Shown here: piece by piece, positions 1 through 9,443 of the stretch | Numbering within the stretch: position 1 is the first letter of the stretch | How the letters are laid out: every line of letters starts with the position of its first letter | Origin: Clostridium ragsdalei P11 | Lineage (GTDB): Bacteria > Bacillota > Clostridia > Clostridiales > Clostridiaceae | Assembly (NCBI RefSeq): GCF_001675165.1 | Contig: NZ_LROS01000012.1 | Coordinates: 26,317-90,316 of the forward strand | Length of the DNA: 64,000 nucleotides | Direction of reading: 5' to 3' | Program-made: the position numbers and the translations under genes | The notes under the pieces: generated by a model | Told to the model about the DNA's origin: nothing | The model's input: only the letters and a program-made list of their open reading frames with translations | Databases searched by the model: none

Positions 1-680
1 AAAGTATTTTCAAGTATCTTCTCCATTTCTGCTACTGCAGGACAGGATACAGTATATATTTCACTTTCTAATATATTTCTATATAATGTAGCTGCCACTT
101 CTGTACATTCAGGAGTACATCCTCCTACTACCTTTGGGGTATTTTTTGTCTTATACTGTTTATTACCTGGATCTACCCTTTCTGGTGAAAATGCAAGGAA
201 AAAGTCTTTTCCACATTTAAGTCCGCCTTCTTCTAGTATAGGCTTTAACACTTCTTCTGTAGTTCCTGGATAAGTAGTACTCTCAAGTACTATGAGCATT
301 CCTCTATGCAAATATTTTGCAACACTTTTAGTAGAACTAACTACATATGATATATCTGGCTGTTTATATAAATCTAATGGAGTAGGCACACATATAGAAA
401 CTGCATCTACATCTTTTACAAAACTAAAATCTGTAGTAGCTTTAAGTCTTCCTTCCTTAACTAATTTCTCTAAATCTGAATCCACTATATCACCAATATA
501 GTTATGTCCTTCATTTACCGATTCAACTTTTTTATCCTGAACATCAAATCCAATAACTTCATACCCTGCTTTAGCTTTTTCTACTGCAAGTGGAAGTCCT
601 ACATATCCTAATCCTACTACTCCTAACTTAGCTTTCCTATTCTCTAATTTTTGAATTAATTCATCTCTCAACTGCGACAT
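1..680 (-). CDS. UDP-GlcNAc 6-dehydrogenase-like nucleotide-sugar dehydrogenase (partial, C-terminus off the left edge)
   Basis: This gene runs off the window, leaving about 226 N-terminal residues. The ATG at 680 has a strong site (AGGAGG, 7-nt spacer). The protein starts MSQLRDELIQKLENRK and has a Rossmann NAD site GVVGLGYVGLP (about residues 20-30), then VPTPL, ESTTYPGTT and SPERVDPGN, the order typical of the WbpA/WecC/UDP-glucose dehydrogenase family. The wording is closest to what I know of WbpA (UDP-GlcNAc to UDP-GlcNAcA), but UDP-glucose cannot be excluded because the catalytic Cys lies beyond the edge. It is the most downstream gene of the polysaccharide locus seen here and would supply an acidic sugar nucleotide in the cytosol. 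Confidence 0.85.
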   Translation of the reverse strand, partial: MSQLRDELIQKLENRKAKLGVVGLGYVGLPLAVEKAKAGYEVIGFDVQDKKVESVNEGHNYIGDIVDSDLEKLVKEGRLKATTDFSFVKDVDAVSICVPTPLDLYKQPDISYVVSSTKSVAKYLHRGMLIVLESTTYPGTTEEVLKPILEEGGLKCGKDFFLAFSPERVDPGNKQYKTKNTPKVVGGCTPECTEVAATLYRNILESEIYTVSCPAVAEMEKILENT

Positions 681-761
681 CTTTTTACCTCCTAGTTTAG
701 CATCATTTCTACTTTTTTCATTATAATACAACCCAATTTCTTTGTCATCTTCATATACATA

Positions 762-1967
762 CTATTGCTTTTCTTTTACAATAAAATCAAGTATATCCTT
801 TTCTATTTTTTGTCCACATTCCTTTGGAGTTATCTTCCCCGAAGTAAGCTCTGTCATTACCTTGTTTGCATTTTGAAGAGCCTGAACCTCAGATACATTT
901 GGCAGTATTTGACCATATTCAGACTGCTGTACAAAAGTTCTTTCCTTAGGATCATTTTTCACTTCTTTTATGTTGTAATCCACTTTATATGGAGGAATTC
1001 TTCCTGTTATTTTAAAAAGTGGAATACTAGAATGATTAATGAGATATTTCATAAGACTCCAATCTTCTTTTTGATGCTTAGACTTAGAACTTACATAACC
1101 TACCTGTGCCGTTACAAAGGATGTCATCTGTTTACCATTGTATTTTGGGAAAGGTACTACAGAATAATTAAGTCCTGATGCATCTAGCTCTTGAAGATCC
1201 CAAGATCCACTTACATAGAAACTTGTTTTTCCATTTTTAAAATTGTTTCTTGCAGTTATACTATCTATCTTTTCAGGCATCAACTTATACTTTTGCACCA
1301 TATCTTGAACCATGGTATATCCCTTAATTGCAGCTTCATTATTAAGGCCTATATCTTTTACGTTGTAATCACCATTTTCCTTTTTAAATATATAAGCACC
1401 GTTTGCTTGAAGAATTGGGAAACTTAAATAAAAGTTATTTATATCATACTGAAATCCCTGTTTTTCTCCCATGGAAATCAGCTCTTCCAACGTCTTAGGT
1501 ACCTTTTTAACTTTATCTTTATTATAATAGAGTCCATATGTTTCCACAGATATAGGTACTCCGTACATCTTATTCTTAAAAGATATAGTTTCAAGTGCCG
1601 ATGGTATATATTTATTTTTATCTATAAGGTTATCTGGAACCTGTGCTAGTAATTTTTCATTATGAAGTTTTTCCATTCTGTCATGGGATACTCCAAATTC
1701 TATATCTGGTTCCATATTACGTAAGGATGCTTCAATATAAGCCCTGTTGTCTCCTTTATCTGAGTGAATTATCACTTTGTATCCCGAGGTTTTGGACCAC
1801 TGATCTGCTAAAGTCCTAAGTTCTGTTATTTCAGGATCTGTAAGATGTGACCAAATTACTATTTCCTTGTCATTTTTACCTGTACCTGCAGTCTCTGCTG
1901 TGGTGCAGCCAGTTAAAAAAAGTGCAGATACTAAAACCACAGATATAAGTTTATAAAATCTCTTCAT
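762..1967 (-). CDS. Extracellular solute-binding lipoprotein (sugar ABC transporter type), orphan
   Basis: The protein has 401 residues and a lipoprotein signal peptide: MKRFYKLISVV, a hydrophobic stretch and lipobox LTGC with the lipidated Cys at residue 21. The mature part (IVIWSHLTDPEITELRTLAD, VPISVETYGLYYNKDKVKK, GKTSFYVSGSWDLQ) is typical of family 1 extracellular solute-binding proteins that capture oligosaccharides for ABC importers. It should be anchored outside the membrane. No permease or ATPase gene lies beside it; it sits 41 nt after the flippase gene and 81 nt before the UDP-sugar dehydrogenase gene, inside the polysaccharide operon. It may hand polymer or breakdown sugars to transporters encoded elsewhere, or bind the polymer. 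The family call is firm, the role here is inference. Confidence 0.85.
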   Translation of the reverse strand: MKRFYKLISVVLVSALFLTGCTTAETAGTGKNDKEIVIWSHLTDPEITELRTLADQWSKTSGYKVIIHSDKGDNRAYIEASLRNMEPDIEFGVSHDRMEKLHNEKLLAQVPDNLIDKNKYIPSALETISFKNKMYGVPISVETYGLYYNKDKVKKVPKTLEELISMGEKQGFQYDINNFYLSFPILQANGAYIFKKENGDYNVKDIGLNNEAAIKGYTMVQDMVQKYKLMPEKIDSITARNNFKNGKTSFYVSGSWDLQELDASGLNYSVVPFPKYNGKQMTSFVTAQVGYVSSKSKHQKEDWSLMKYLINHSSIPLFKITGRIPPYKVDYNIKEVKNDPKERTFVQQSEYGQILPNVSEVQALQNANKVMTELTSGKITPKECGQKIEKDILDFIVKEKQ

Positions 1968-2007
1968 TAGAACTTTCTTCTCCTTTTCACTGCATTAATT
2001 AGCAAAT

Positions 2008-3549
2008 TTATGCAATTTTTAATTTCTTTTTTACCAAATCTATTATATTAGCAAGTTCTTGTACTTTTAGCACAAGTAGCATAATCACATATACTGCGAT
2101 ACCAACTACAATGCAAATAAAGAGTGTCAAAAGCTGTCCCTTAAATCCACCTAGTAAATTTCCCAGGAAATTATTTATTAAAAATATGCACACTCCCATA
2201 GTACCTGCAGCTGCCATTATCTTTATTCCAACTTTAAACATATTGACTCCATTTATATTTCCAACTCTTTTTCTTAAATCCTTAGCTAAAAGTACGCAAC
2301 TTACAAATGCAGAAATTGTTGTAGCTAAAGTAAGTCCTCCTATACCCATCTTTTTCACAAGTACTATACTCATAACTATATTTACAGCTACACCTAAGGC
2401 ACCATTTATCATAGGTGTGGTTGTATCCTGGATAGCATAAAAAGCTCTGTTAAATACATCTCTTATACCCCAAAATACCAGTCCAGATACCAAGAAAAGT
2501 AGTGCATCAGCAGTCATATTAACTGCCTGCCTATTAAAGGCACCGTGCATGAAAAGTGCACTTATTACAGGAACTCTAAGTATCAACATTCCTACTATAG
2601 CTGGTATTACTATGATATTGATATTATTTACTGCTACGCTTATATGTGATTTAAAATCATCATAATTTTTAAGACTTCCATCCCTGGATAAAGAAGGATA
2701 TATAACTGTAACTATTGCAGATGCAAAAGTGAAATAAACAAGCATATTTAACTTATTTGCATAATCAAGTGCCAATATACTTCCCACTACAAGAGTAGAA
2801 GCCATTCTCTTTTGAACTACTTCATTTACCTGATTAACACCAGTTCCAATCACAACTGGAGCAATCAATGAAAGCATTTTTTTTATCTTAGGATCTTTTA
2901 AATTTATTTTAGGACTGTATTTATACTTATTCTTTATGAGCCATGGAATTTGCACCACTATCTGAAGTCCATTTCCAAGCATAGTAGCTGCTGTGAGCCC
3001 TACAATTCCATAATGGCTTCCCATTAACACATAAGCTATTATAGGTATATTCATTGCTATTCCAACTAATGCTGGAGCTGTAAAATCATCTAAAGTTTGA
3101 AGCACTGCCGTATAGCCGCTGTTTAAACTCAAAAAAAGTATATTTATCATACTCATCTTAGTTAACAATATGGTTAAATTATACCTTTCCCCTTTAAAAT
3201 TAGAAATTACGTTAACTATATCTGTAGTAAATATCCACCCTAAAACACATAAAAACAGCGAAATAATCATTAAGATGTTCATTATGCAATTGGCGAATTT
3301 AAACATTTCCTCTTTACCATGTTTACTATATGTTTCACTGAGTATTGGAATAAAAGTAGTAGTAATTGCAATTCCAAACAAATTGAACATCAAATTTGGT
3401 ATTGTAAGGGACATAGTATAGGCATCTGAACTAGCAGATGCTCCAAATGCACTGGCAATAAGTGCATCCCTTACAAATCCTATTACTCTGCTCGCCATTG
3501 AAATTACCATTACTACACCAGCAGCTTTAACAAGCCCATCTTTCTTCAT
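2008..3549 (-). CDS. murJ: MurJ/MviN-family lipid-linked glycan flippase
   Basis: About 513 residues with some 14 hydrophobic segments. The N-terminus carries the family signature SMASRVIGFVRDALIASAFG, followed by DAYTMSLTIPNLMFNLFG. MurJ flips lipid II across the membrane in peptidoglycan synthesis; members inside polysaccharide clusters may flip other undecaprenyl-linked repeat units in the manner of Wzx. I chose the ATG at 3549 (MKKDGLVKAAG) because GGAGG stands 5 nt upstream; the longer form starting at TTG 3561 would begin inside that ribosome site. The gene lies between the acyltransferase and the solute-binding lipoprotein. Whether it is the cell's housekeeping MurJ or a locus-specific flippase cannot be told from this window. 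Confidence 0.88.
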   Translation of the reverse strand: MKKDGLVKAAGVVMVISMASRVIGFVRDALIASAFGASASSDAYTMSLTIPNLMFNLFGIAITTTFIPILSETYSKHGKEEMFKFANCIMNILMIISLFLCVLGWIFTTDIVNVISNFKGERYNLTILLTKMSMINILFLSLNSGYTAVLQTLDDFTAPALVGIAMNIPIIAYVLMGSHYGIVGLTAATMLGNGLQIVVQIPWLIKNKYKYSPKINLKDPKIKKMLSLIAPVVIGTGVNQVNEVVQKRMASTLVVGSILALDYANKLNMLVYFTFASAIVTVIYPSLSRDGSLKNYDDFKSHISVAVNNINIIVIPAIVGMLILRVPVISALFMHGAFNRQAVNMTADALLFLVSGLVFWGIRDVFNRAFYAIQDTTTPMINGALGVAVNIVMSIVLVKKMGIGGLTLATTISAFVSCVLLAKDLRKRVGNINGVNMFKVGIKIMAAAGTMGVCIFLINNFLGNLLGGFKGQLLTLFICIVVGIAVYVIMLLVLKVQELANIIDLVKKKLKIA

Positions 3550-3598
3550 ATCTTCCTCCAAAATTATCCTACCTGCATCTAAGCACTGCCTAAAGCAT

Positions 3599-3650
3599 CC
3601 TCAAAGAAATAACCAGTTAGTACGCTAGCCTATTCTATTTCAAATGCCTA
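3599..3650. repeat. Dispersed ~50-bp repeat, copy 1
   Basis: The stretch from TCAAAGAAATAACCAG through TAGCCTATTCTATTTCAAA to TGCC is repeated with few changes at about 25189-25240, where it overlaps the end of the DUF523 gene. It carries no coding potential of its own. It lies in the 180-nt gap between the flippase and acyltransferase genes and is probably a REP-like or degenerate inverted repeat. Confidence 0.55.
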
Positions 3651-3729
3651 ATGTGTAAATTATATCTTCAAGTATTTTATCACTAATCAATTTCATATAC
3701 AACGAATTGAAAATAGCCTGTTAACATCT

Positions 3730-4710
3730 TTACTTATGTCCTAAAAATACTTTACTTAGTATAGGTATTTTATTAAGTATCCATTTACATATTAAAATAG
3801 GTATAAATCCTACTAAAATCATTATTACAATTACAAAGCTATAATTTAATTTCAACATTTGATAACATAAAACCCTGGCTCCTGTTTGTGAAAACCAGGA
3901 CAAGAGGTAAATATCATAGCTGTATCTTCCTACTTTTCTAAACAATTCTCCACCTGAAGTATTCATTATGAATTGGGATACCATTAAAAATATACTACTT
4001 CCGAGAAGAGATGTAACTAGGTTGTAGTAAGGATACGCTCCCTTTCCCACATCAAATACATTCATAGCCATAAGAACTATAGAAAATACTAAAACTATAG
4101 CGTACTTATTTTTAATACTCTTCCATTTATCGTAAGTATTTTTTAAATATACTCCGAAGAAAAAGTAAAACAAATAATGAATTACACCATACACATAGAA
4201 TAAACCTATTTGCTTTGTAAACAACAGATTTAAAAGCAAAGTTATTACTAAGGTCAAATTTATAGGTAATTTTTTAAAAATTGGTGCGACTGCAAATATG
4301 AAAAATAATGTATATATAAACCAAAAATATTGTATTGGAATATCTAAAGGATAAATCAATATATTTGTTATGAGACTGTTTAGCTTTACCGGTCTCGCAG
4401 CATAGTTATTCATATATAATTTTATGGGCACCGCCACTAGTGACACTGCAAAATATGGAACCATAAGTCTTTTAAATTTTCCATAAACAAAACTACCATA
4501 ATCTCTTACAGTCTTTATACTATATATCTTATAGGCAAAAAAACCTGATATAACAAAAAAGAAAGGCATATGGAATGAATATATGAGTTTATATATATAG
4601 GCATAAAACATACTGCCATTAAACTGTGAATCAGGAAACGAATGTCCCAGCACTACTAAAAATATACCTATTCCTCTAGCTATATCCATATCCTTATAAT
4701 ACTTCTTCAT
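3730..4710 (-). CDS. Acyltransferase 3 family membrane protein (OafA/YrhL type)
   Basis: About 326 residues and roughly ten membrane segments. The N-terminal block KDMDIARGIGIFLVVLGHSF contains the catalytic-type His of the acyltransferase 3 family, and HMPFFFVISGFF follows. These enzymes move acetyl, succinyl or similar groups onto sugars at the membrane. Its place in the locus suggests decoration of the exported polysaccharide. The start is ATG 4710, 9 nt after AAGGAG; a GTG one codon earlier is also possible. The 5' end follows the polymerase-like gene by about 50 nt, consistent with one operon. The acyl donor and target are unknown. Confidence 0.85.
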   Translation of the reverse strand: MKKYYKDMDIARGIGIFLVVLGHSFPDSQFNGSMFYAYIYKLIYSFHMPFFFVISGFFAYKIYSIKTVRDYGSFVYGKFKRLMVPYFAVSLVAVPIKLYMNNYAARPVKLNSLITNILIYPLDIPIQYFWFIYTLFFIFAVAPIFKKLPINLTLVITLLLNLLFTKQIGLFYVYGVIHYLFYFFFGVYLKNTYDKWKSIKNKYAIVLVFSIVLMAMNVFDVGKGAYPYYNLVTSLLGSSIFLMVSQFIMNTSGGELFRKVGRYSYDIYLLSWFSQTGARVLCYQMLKLNYSFVIVIMILVGFIPILICKWILNKIPILSKVFLGHK

Positions 4711-4761
4711 CACTCTTTACTCCTTCACAAGCAATCAATACTAAAAATTTAGCAAAATTAA

Positions 4762-6051
4762 TTATATTTCCTTAGGCAGCAAATATGCCAAAAGTACTCC
4801 AAGACCCAATCCATTAGTAAGCAGTGTAGTAAGTATAGGTCCATTAAATAGCGCCATTATGCCTCCAAAGAGGAGAGTAGATACTAAAAGTATATTTTTA
4901 CTTTCTACAGATCTTATGACTATCATTATAAAATAAAGCAGTATGGCAAATATGACTATACCTATAATTCCAAAATTCATATAGGCATCCCCATACCAGG
5001 TTACATTTAGCCTCATATCCGGTCTTCCATAATAAACTGTAGCCATATAAAAATTAGGATCCATATTGTATATATTTTTAAAGAAATGTCCTAGTATGCC
5101 CTGAGCTAACTTCATCTTAGGGTACATAGAAAAGAAATCAAAATACTCTAGTGCTATAAGTGACGGCCATAAGAACACTCTTATTATTATGAGTAAATAT
5201 ATTGATAATTTTTTTAGGTACAATGCTACAATTCCGAGTGCTACGGCAAGTGCCATTATTTTTTCTATAAAGCTTCTCTTTATTCCGTATCTCAATATCA
5301 TTCCAAAAAACGGTGCTAAAAGTAGAACTGCAAATTGACTCTTATATGCAGCATATCCATATAGTATAATTTGCAGCACAAAAGGTATGAATACAAGTTT
5401 ATATTTTCTCTTGTATATTAAAAATGCAAGTATAAATGGATTTATTATATTTCCAAGCCACTGTACAAAATAATCTACAAATCTTCCTGCGTGGTCCCTG
5501 TAATCCAGTCTTACTGTATATACATCTTTAAAAGCCTGAATTATTTTAGTAGGCATTCCAAGCTTATAGATTATATACCCATAACCAACTACCATAAATG
5601 CTATTAAGCCTATCCAGAAAGTTTTAGGACTAATATTTATTTGAGGTATTTTAAAATCAAACTTACTAGTAAGCAAAACACCTATTAAGCCTACTGCAGC
5701 TATTGTATATATAAATACTGGTGAATTTTTACTATCCCCAAGTCCGCTCATAATATATACTATTAAAAGTGGAGTAGTACTTAAAATTAAAAACAAAAGC
5801 CAATACAAACTTGTCAGTTCTTCAACTCTATGAGGTAGTAAAAAAACAGCCGTATATATTATGACTACAAACAAAGGCAGCATAATAAGTGACCTTTTCA
5901 AAATACCCTGATTTATTATAAAATTAAAAGATTTATAGTACTCTATTGAATGTATGTATCCAAATGTTAGTGCAGCTATTATGAATAAATATAGGATAAT
6001 AGATAATATCTTGCTATCCTTATTTATCATATTGTAAATTTTATGTATCAT
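4762..6051 (-). CDS. Polysaccharide polymerase/O-antigen ligase-like membrane protein
   Basis: About 429 residues with 10-12 hydrophobic helices and a large loop (LRYGIKRSFIEKI, then SMYPKMKLAQGILGHF and NPNFYMATVYYGRPDMRLN). This topology, with glycosyltransferases on either side, is that of Wzy-like polymerases or EpsG/EpsK-like proteins, which join lipid-linked repeat units outside the membrane. Primary sequence is poorly conserved in this class, so the call rests on topology and neighbours. The start is ATG 6051 (MIHKIYNMINK) with AGGAGG 7 nt upstream rather than the longer MKIGGFW form. It ends 51 nt before the acyltransferase start. Confidence 0.65.
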   Translation of the reverse strand: MIHKIYNMINKDSKILSIILYLFIIAALTFGYIHSIEYYKSFNFIINQGILKRSLIMLPLFVVIIYTAVFLLPHRVEELTSLYWLLFLILSTTPLLIVYIMSGLGDSKNSPVFIYTIAAVGLIGVLLTSKFDFKIPQINISPKTFWIGLIAFMVVGYGYIIYKLGMPTKIIQAFKDVYTVRLDYRDHAGRFVDYFVQWLGNIINPFILAFLIYKRKYKLVFIPFVLQIILYGYAAYKSQFAVLLLAPFFGMILRYGIKRSFIEKIMALAVALGIVALYLKKLSIYLLIIIRVFLWPSLIALEYFDFFSMYPKMKLAQGILGHFFKNIYNMDPNFYMATVYYGRPDMRLNVTWYGDAYMNFGIIGIVIFAILLYFIMIVIRSVESKNILLVSTLLFGGIMALFNGPILTTLLTNGLGLGVLLAYLLPKEI

Positions 6052-6089
6052 CCAGAAACCTCCTATTTTCACTGATCACTTATGACTTA

Positions 6090-7091
6090 TCATTTAGATA
6101 TACCAAGCACAAGTGACTTAAAAAATCCAACTGCAGTTCCTGCGCCATAGGCAATATGCAGCAAGAAAAATAATATAAACATAAGTGGCATATACTTTAT
6201 GCCATTCTTTGAAGCTATCTTTATACATTCCAGTATATCCACAAGGAAATAACTCCCCAGTGCTAAAATTTCTATAACTTTGCTGAGTAAAAATAATCTA
6301 TATGTTGCACCAAACAGCAGTATGGTAAGAAGAAAAATTAAAGGTACAAGATGCCTTATTCTAACTATTTCCCTGTTCGTAATTAAAGAACCTCCAATTT
6401 CCTTCCCATTTGCAAAATTTTGAGATATTATCTTTTTTACACTACTTCTTGGTTTATAATAGGATATTATGTCTTTATTCTGGTATATTTTATATCCAGC
6501 TTTTAATATTCTATTATTCATGTCATTGTCTTCACTTCTAGCTAAGCTTTCATTGTAAAGTCCTACTTTATCAAATACCCATCTCCAAAAAGCTCCATTC
6601 CAAACCGTATCTACAAATCCCTCATAGTCTTTTTGTCTAAATTTAGCTACACCTATTCCAAATTTACTTTCATGTAAAAATACAATACAATTTTCTATAT
6701 AGGATTTTGATGTTAAAAGATAAGTAGGTCCTCCTACATTTACTACATTTTGTGATTTTAATTTATTTAAAGTGTTTACACATTCACTTACATAGTTTTT
6801 GTCATAAAGTGCATGACCATCTACTCTGACAACTATATCTCCTTCTGCCATTTTTATTCCCTTATTTAAGCCTGCAGATTGTATTTTTTTAGGATTATCT
6901 ATTATTTTAATCTTCTCATTTTCAAATTTTCCTATTATATCTCTAGTTGAATCAGTAGACATACCATCTAAAACCAATATTTCAATAATATTATCATAAG
7001 TTTGATTTATTATGGAACTAAGGCACTTTTCTATATGTATTTCTTCATTGTACACAGGAATTATTATTGAAACTGTATCCTTATTATACAT
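6090..7091 (-). CDS. Glycosyltransferase family 2 with C-terminal membrane segments
   Basis: 333 residues. The GT-A fold is clear: VSIIIPVYNEEIHIEKCLSS near residues 7-26, LVLDGMSTDSTRDI near 40-53 and the metal-binding type GDIVVRVDGHALYD near 87. An EDNDMNNRIL stretch around residue 190 matches the acceptor-side acidic motif. The last 90 residues hold two or three hydrophobic helices, as in ExoA-type enzymes that extend lipid-linked sugars at the inner face of the membrane. AAGGAG lies 6 nt before ATG 7091. It is flanked by a GT4 gene and the polymerase-like gene, so it probably adds one sugar of the repeat unit. Donor and acceptor are unknown. Confidence 0.88.
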   Translation of the reverse strand: MYNKDTVSIIIPVYNEEIHIEKCLSSIINQTYDNIIEILVLDGMSTDSTRDIIGKFENEKIKIIDNPKKIQSAGLNKGIKMAEGDIVVRVDGHALYDKNYVSECVNTLNKLKSQNVVNVGGPTYLLTSKSYIENCIVFLHESKFGIGVAKFRQKDYEGFVDTVWNGAFWRWVFDKVGLYNESLARSEDNDMNNRILKAGYKIYQNKDIISYYKPRSSVKKIISQNFANGKEIGGSLITNREIVRIRHLVPLIFLLTILLFGATYRLFLLSKVIEILALGSYFLVDILECIKIASKNGIKYMPLMFILFFLLHIAYGAGTAVGFFKSLVLGISK

Positions 7092-7123
7092 ACAAATCTC
7101 CTTTTCAATTCTATGAAAATAGT

Positions 7124-8236
7124 TTACTTTTCATATATTTTACTTAATATCGGTTCATTGGCTTCCCAGAAATAATTATTCTTCAATCTTTTCATATTGT
7201 CTACTATACTCTTCTTTTCTTCCCGATCTTCTATAAGTTTTCCTATGATATGCTCTAGTGTATCCTTAAGATTACCACCATCTATTCCATATCCAAAATT
7301 GTTTTTGCAAACTTCATATCCAAATTCCGTAACCTTGTTTGCAATAACAGGAGTTTCAGTTATTATACTTTCATAGAACTTATTTGGCATAGATATAGTA
7401 GCCGTATCTCCAGGATAAAAAGCATAAGTTACATCTATGTTCCTGTAAAGTTCTTCTAATTGATCTATATGATAAGCTCCTCTTATATCTACATTTGAAA
7501 ATCTTTTTGAATATTCAGCAAGCTTTTCAGAGTATATTCCCCTTCCACAAACAACTATTTGCACAAACTTGCTATATTTTTGAGAAGCATCAATTAATGC
7601 TTTCATCTCATCATAATATCTGACAGATCCTATAAAACCAATTCTAAGTTTATCGCTTGGCGTTTTTTCTATATTATTAAATAGATTTTTATAAGGAGCA
7701 TTGTTGACTATGTAAATATTTTTACTTATTTTACTGTAAACTTCCTTCATTTTTGGGGTAACTACTATGTGAATATCTACTTTTCTTAGCATATGTCTTT
7801 CCATTAAAATTATTAAATTATAGATACATTTGTTTAAAAATCCTTTTCTGTTATAAAAGTACAGATAAAAAAGATCATGTTCGTCATATATTAATTTTAA
7901 CTTAAGTTTTTTGTTTATACCAAAACCTATAAAAAGTCCATCAAAATCATGGCAGTGAAGTGCCTGAAAATCTTTATTTTTTAAATAGTTATATACATCT
8001 CTTTTAAAATTAAGAAATTTAAAAGCCTGCTTATATCCACTCCCATACTGGGCATTTCCAAAGAATCTTATTATTTTTATACCATCCAAATTTTCTTCAG
8101 GCTTATCAATATAAGTTCCTTCCCTATCCCAACATAATATAGTAATTTTATGTCCAAGTTTTGCCAAAGACTTCGCCTCTTTATATACCCTGGGGTCAGG
8201 ATCAAATCCATTTGTAAGTATCATTGCAATATTCAA
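7124..8236 (-). CDS. Glycosyltransferase family 4 (GT-B fold)
   Basis: 370 residues. N-terminal MNIAMILTNGFDPDPRVYKEA and a central LRIGFIGSVRYYDEMKALID mark the two Rossmann halves; MPNKFYESIITETPVIAN near residue 290 is the donor-binding E-x7-E type region of GT4 enzymes. The gene uses a TTG start at 8236 with AGGTG 8 nt upstream; no better start lies near. It follows the other GT4 gene with only 7 nt between, so the two are probably translated together. It would work in the cytosol on a lipid-linked acceptor. Sugar specificity cannot be read from sequence. Confidence 0.85.
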   Translation of the reverse strand: MNIAMILTNGFDPDPRVYKEAKSLAKLGHKITILCWDREGTYIDKPEENLDGIKIIRFFGNAQYGSGYKQAFKFLNFKRDVYNYLKNKDFQALHCHDFDGLFIGFGINKKLKLKLIYDEHDLFYLYFYNRKGFLNKCIYNLIILMERHMLRKVDIHIVVTPKMKEVYSKISKNIYIVNNAPYKNLFNNIEKTPSDKLRIGFIGSVRYYDEMKALIDASQKYSKFVQIVVCGRGIYSEKLAEYSKRFSNVDIRGAYHIDQLEELYRNIDVTYAFYPGDTATISMPNKFYESIITETPVIANKVTEFGYEVCKNNFGYGIDGGNLKDTLEHIIGKLIEDREEKKSIVDNMKRLKNNYFWEANEPILSKIYEK

Positions 8237-8243
8237 TATTCTT

Positions 8244-9425
8244 TCACCTCATAATCTCATTGTATATATGAATAGTTTTCTGAGCATTTCTAAGCCAGGT
8301 AAATTCACTTAATACTGTCTTCTTCCCATTTTCACCTACAATTTTAGCCTTATCCTTATGACTCAATATGTAATCTATAGTACAAACTAAATCATCTAAA
8401 TCATGAGGTTCAACCAAAAATCCATTTTTTTTATCCACAATAACATCCTCTATTCCCTGACCTTTAACACCTATAACGGGTATACCACTATTCATTGCTT
8501 CTATATACACTATTCCAAAACCTTCCTGCCAACTTGGAAGTGCAAATACATCACATTTTGGGGACATATATTTTATTACTTGAGAATGAGGTAACTTTCC
8601 TAAAAAAATCACATTTTTATTTAAACTCAAATTATCTACAAGCCTTTTTAAGTTCCTGTATTCCTCTCCATCGCCAATTACGTAATATTTTATAGTAGGA
8701 TATATATTTACAAGCTTTGAAACAGCTCTTATATTCAAATCTATTCCCTTTGTCTTTATTAACGCAGACACACTGAGCATTACATAATCTCCCTCTAGCT
8801 CAATCTGCTTATCTGCTACACATTCTTCTGGGTTAATTCCATTATTTATTACTACTGTTTTATCTAGAAGCTCCTTCTTTTCTATAATATTTCTCAGTTT
8901 ATTACTGACAGTTATTATTTTGTCTGCATTTTTCAAAACTTTAGTCACATTTTTTCTACACATATTATTCTTTTTTATAGTATATTGAAAATCCTGCCCA
9001 TGAATTGTCACTACAAAAGGCACTTTATACTTCTTACTAAGACTTATACTTGCAAATCCTACAGGTATAGCTGTATGTGCATGTATTACATCGAATTTAA
9101 ACTTTTTATACAATTTGCTTATAACTTTCCTTATACCTAAATACATAAAAAATCCTGAGTATTGAAGGAATAACCCTCCTGGAAATTCTATATATCTAGG
9201 ATAAAAAACTTCCACACCATCAAGTACCATTTTAGATGGAATATCAATGTAGGCTTTATACTTCTTTATGTTCCCTAAAAAAGCTGGTACATAGGGAACA
9301 GGGCACACAACCTTTACCCTACAGCCTTCATTTATGAGTTTTTGCACTTGTTTGTGGACAAAAATACCTAAAACGCTGTTAGAAGATGAGGGATACATAT
9401 GTGAAATAACTAGTACATTCTTCAT
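8244..9425 (-). CDS. Glycosyltransferase family 4 (GT-B fold)
   Basis: 393 residues. It has the classic GT4 layout: NVLVISHMYPSSSNSVLGIF at the N-terminus, DVIHAHTAIPVGFAS near residue 115, FVVTIHGQDF near 137, a second Rossmann start VMLSVSALIKTKGIDL near 213 and the donor motif PSWQEGFGIVYIEAMNSGIP near 300, containing the E-x7-E pair. AAAGGA precedes ATG 9425. Members of this family use NDP-glucose, galactose, mannose or GlcNAc. It lies 18 nt downstream of the sugar-nucleotide dehydratase gene in the same direction, consistent with one polysaccharide operon. Confidence 0.88.
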   Translation of the reverse strand: MKNVLVISHMYPSSSNSVLGIFVHKQVQKLINEGCRVKVVCPVPYVPAFLGNIKKYKAYIDIPSKMVLDGVEVFYPRYIEFPGGLFLQYSGFFMYLGIRKVISKLYKKFKFDVIHAHTAIPVGFASISLSKKYKVPFVVTIHGQDFQYTIKKNNMCRKNVTKVLKNADKIITVSNKLRNIIEKKELLDKTVVINNGINPEECVADKQIELEGDYVMLSVSALIKTKGIDLNIRAVSKLVNIYPTIKYYVIGDGEEYRNLKRLVDNLSLNKNVIFLGKLPHSQVIKYMSPKCDVFALPSWQEGFGIVYIEAMNSGIPVIGVKGQGIEDVIVDKKNGFLVEPHDLDDLVCTIDYILSHKDKAKIVGENGKKTVLSEFTWLRNAQKTIHIYNEIMR

Positions 9426-9443
9426 GGCTTATTCATCCTTTTG

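Noticed and set aside
765..1178. Plus-strand ORF of 137 residues
   Set aside because: It lies fully antisense to the solute-binding lipoprotein gene, has low-complexity Phe/Ile/Tyr-rich content and no ribosome site.
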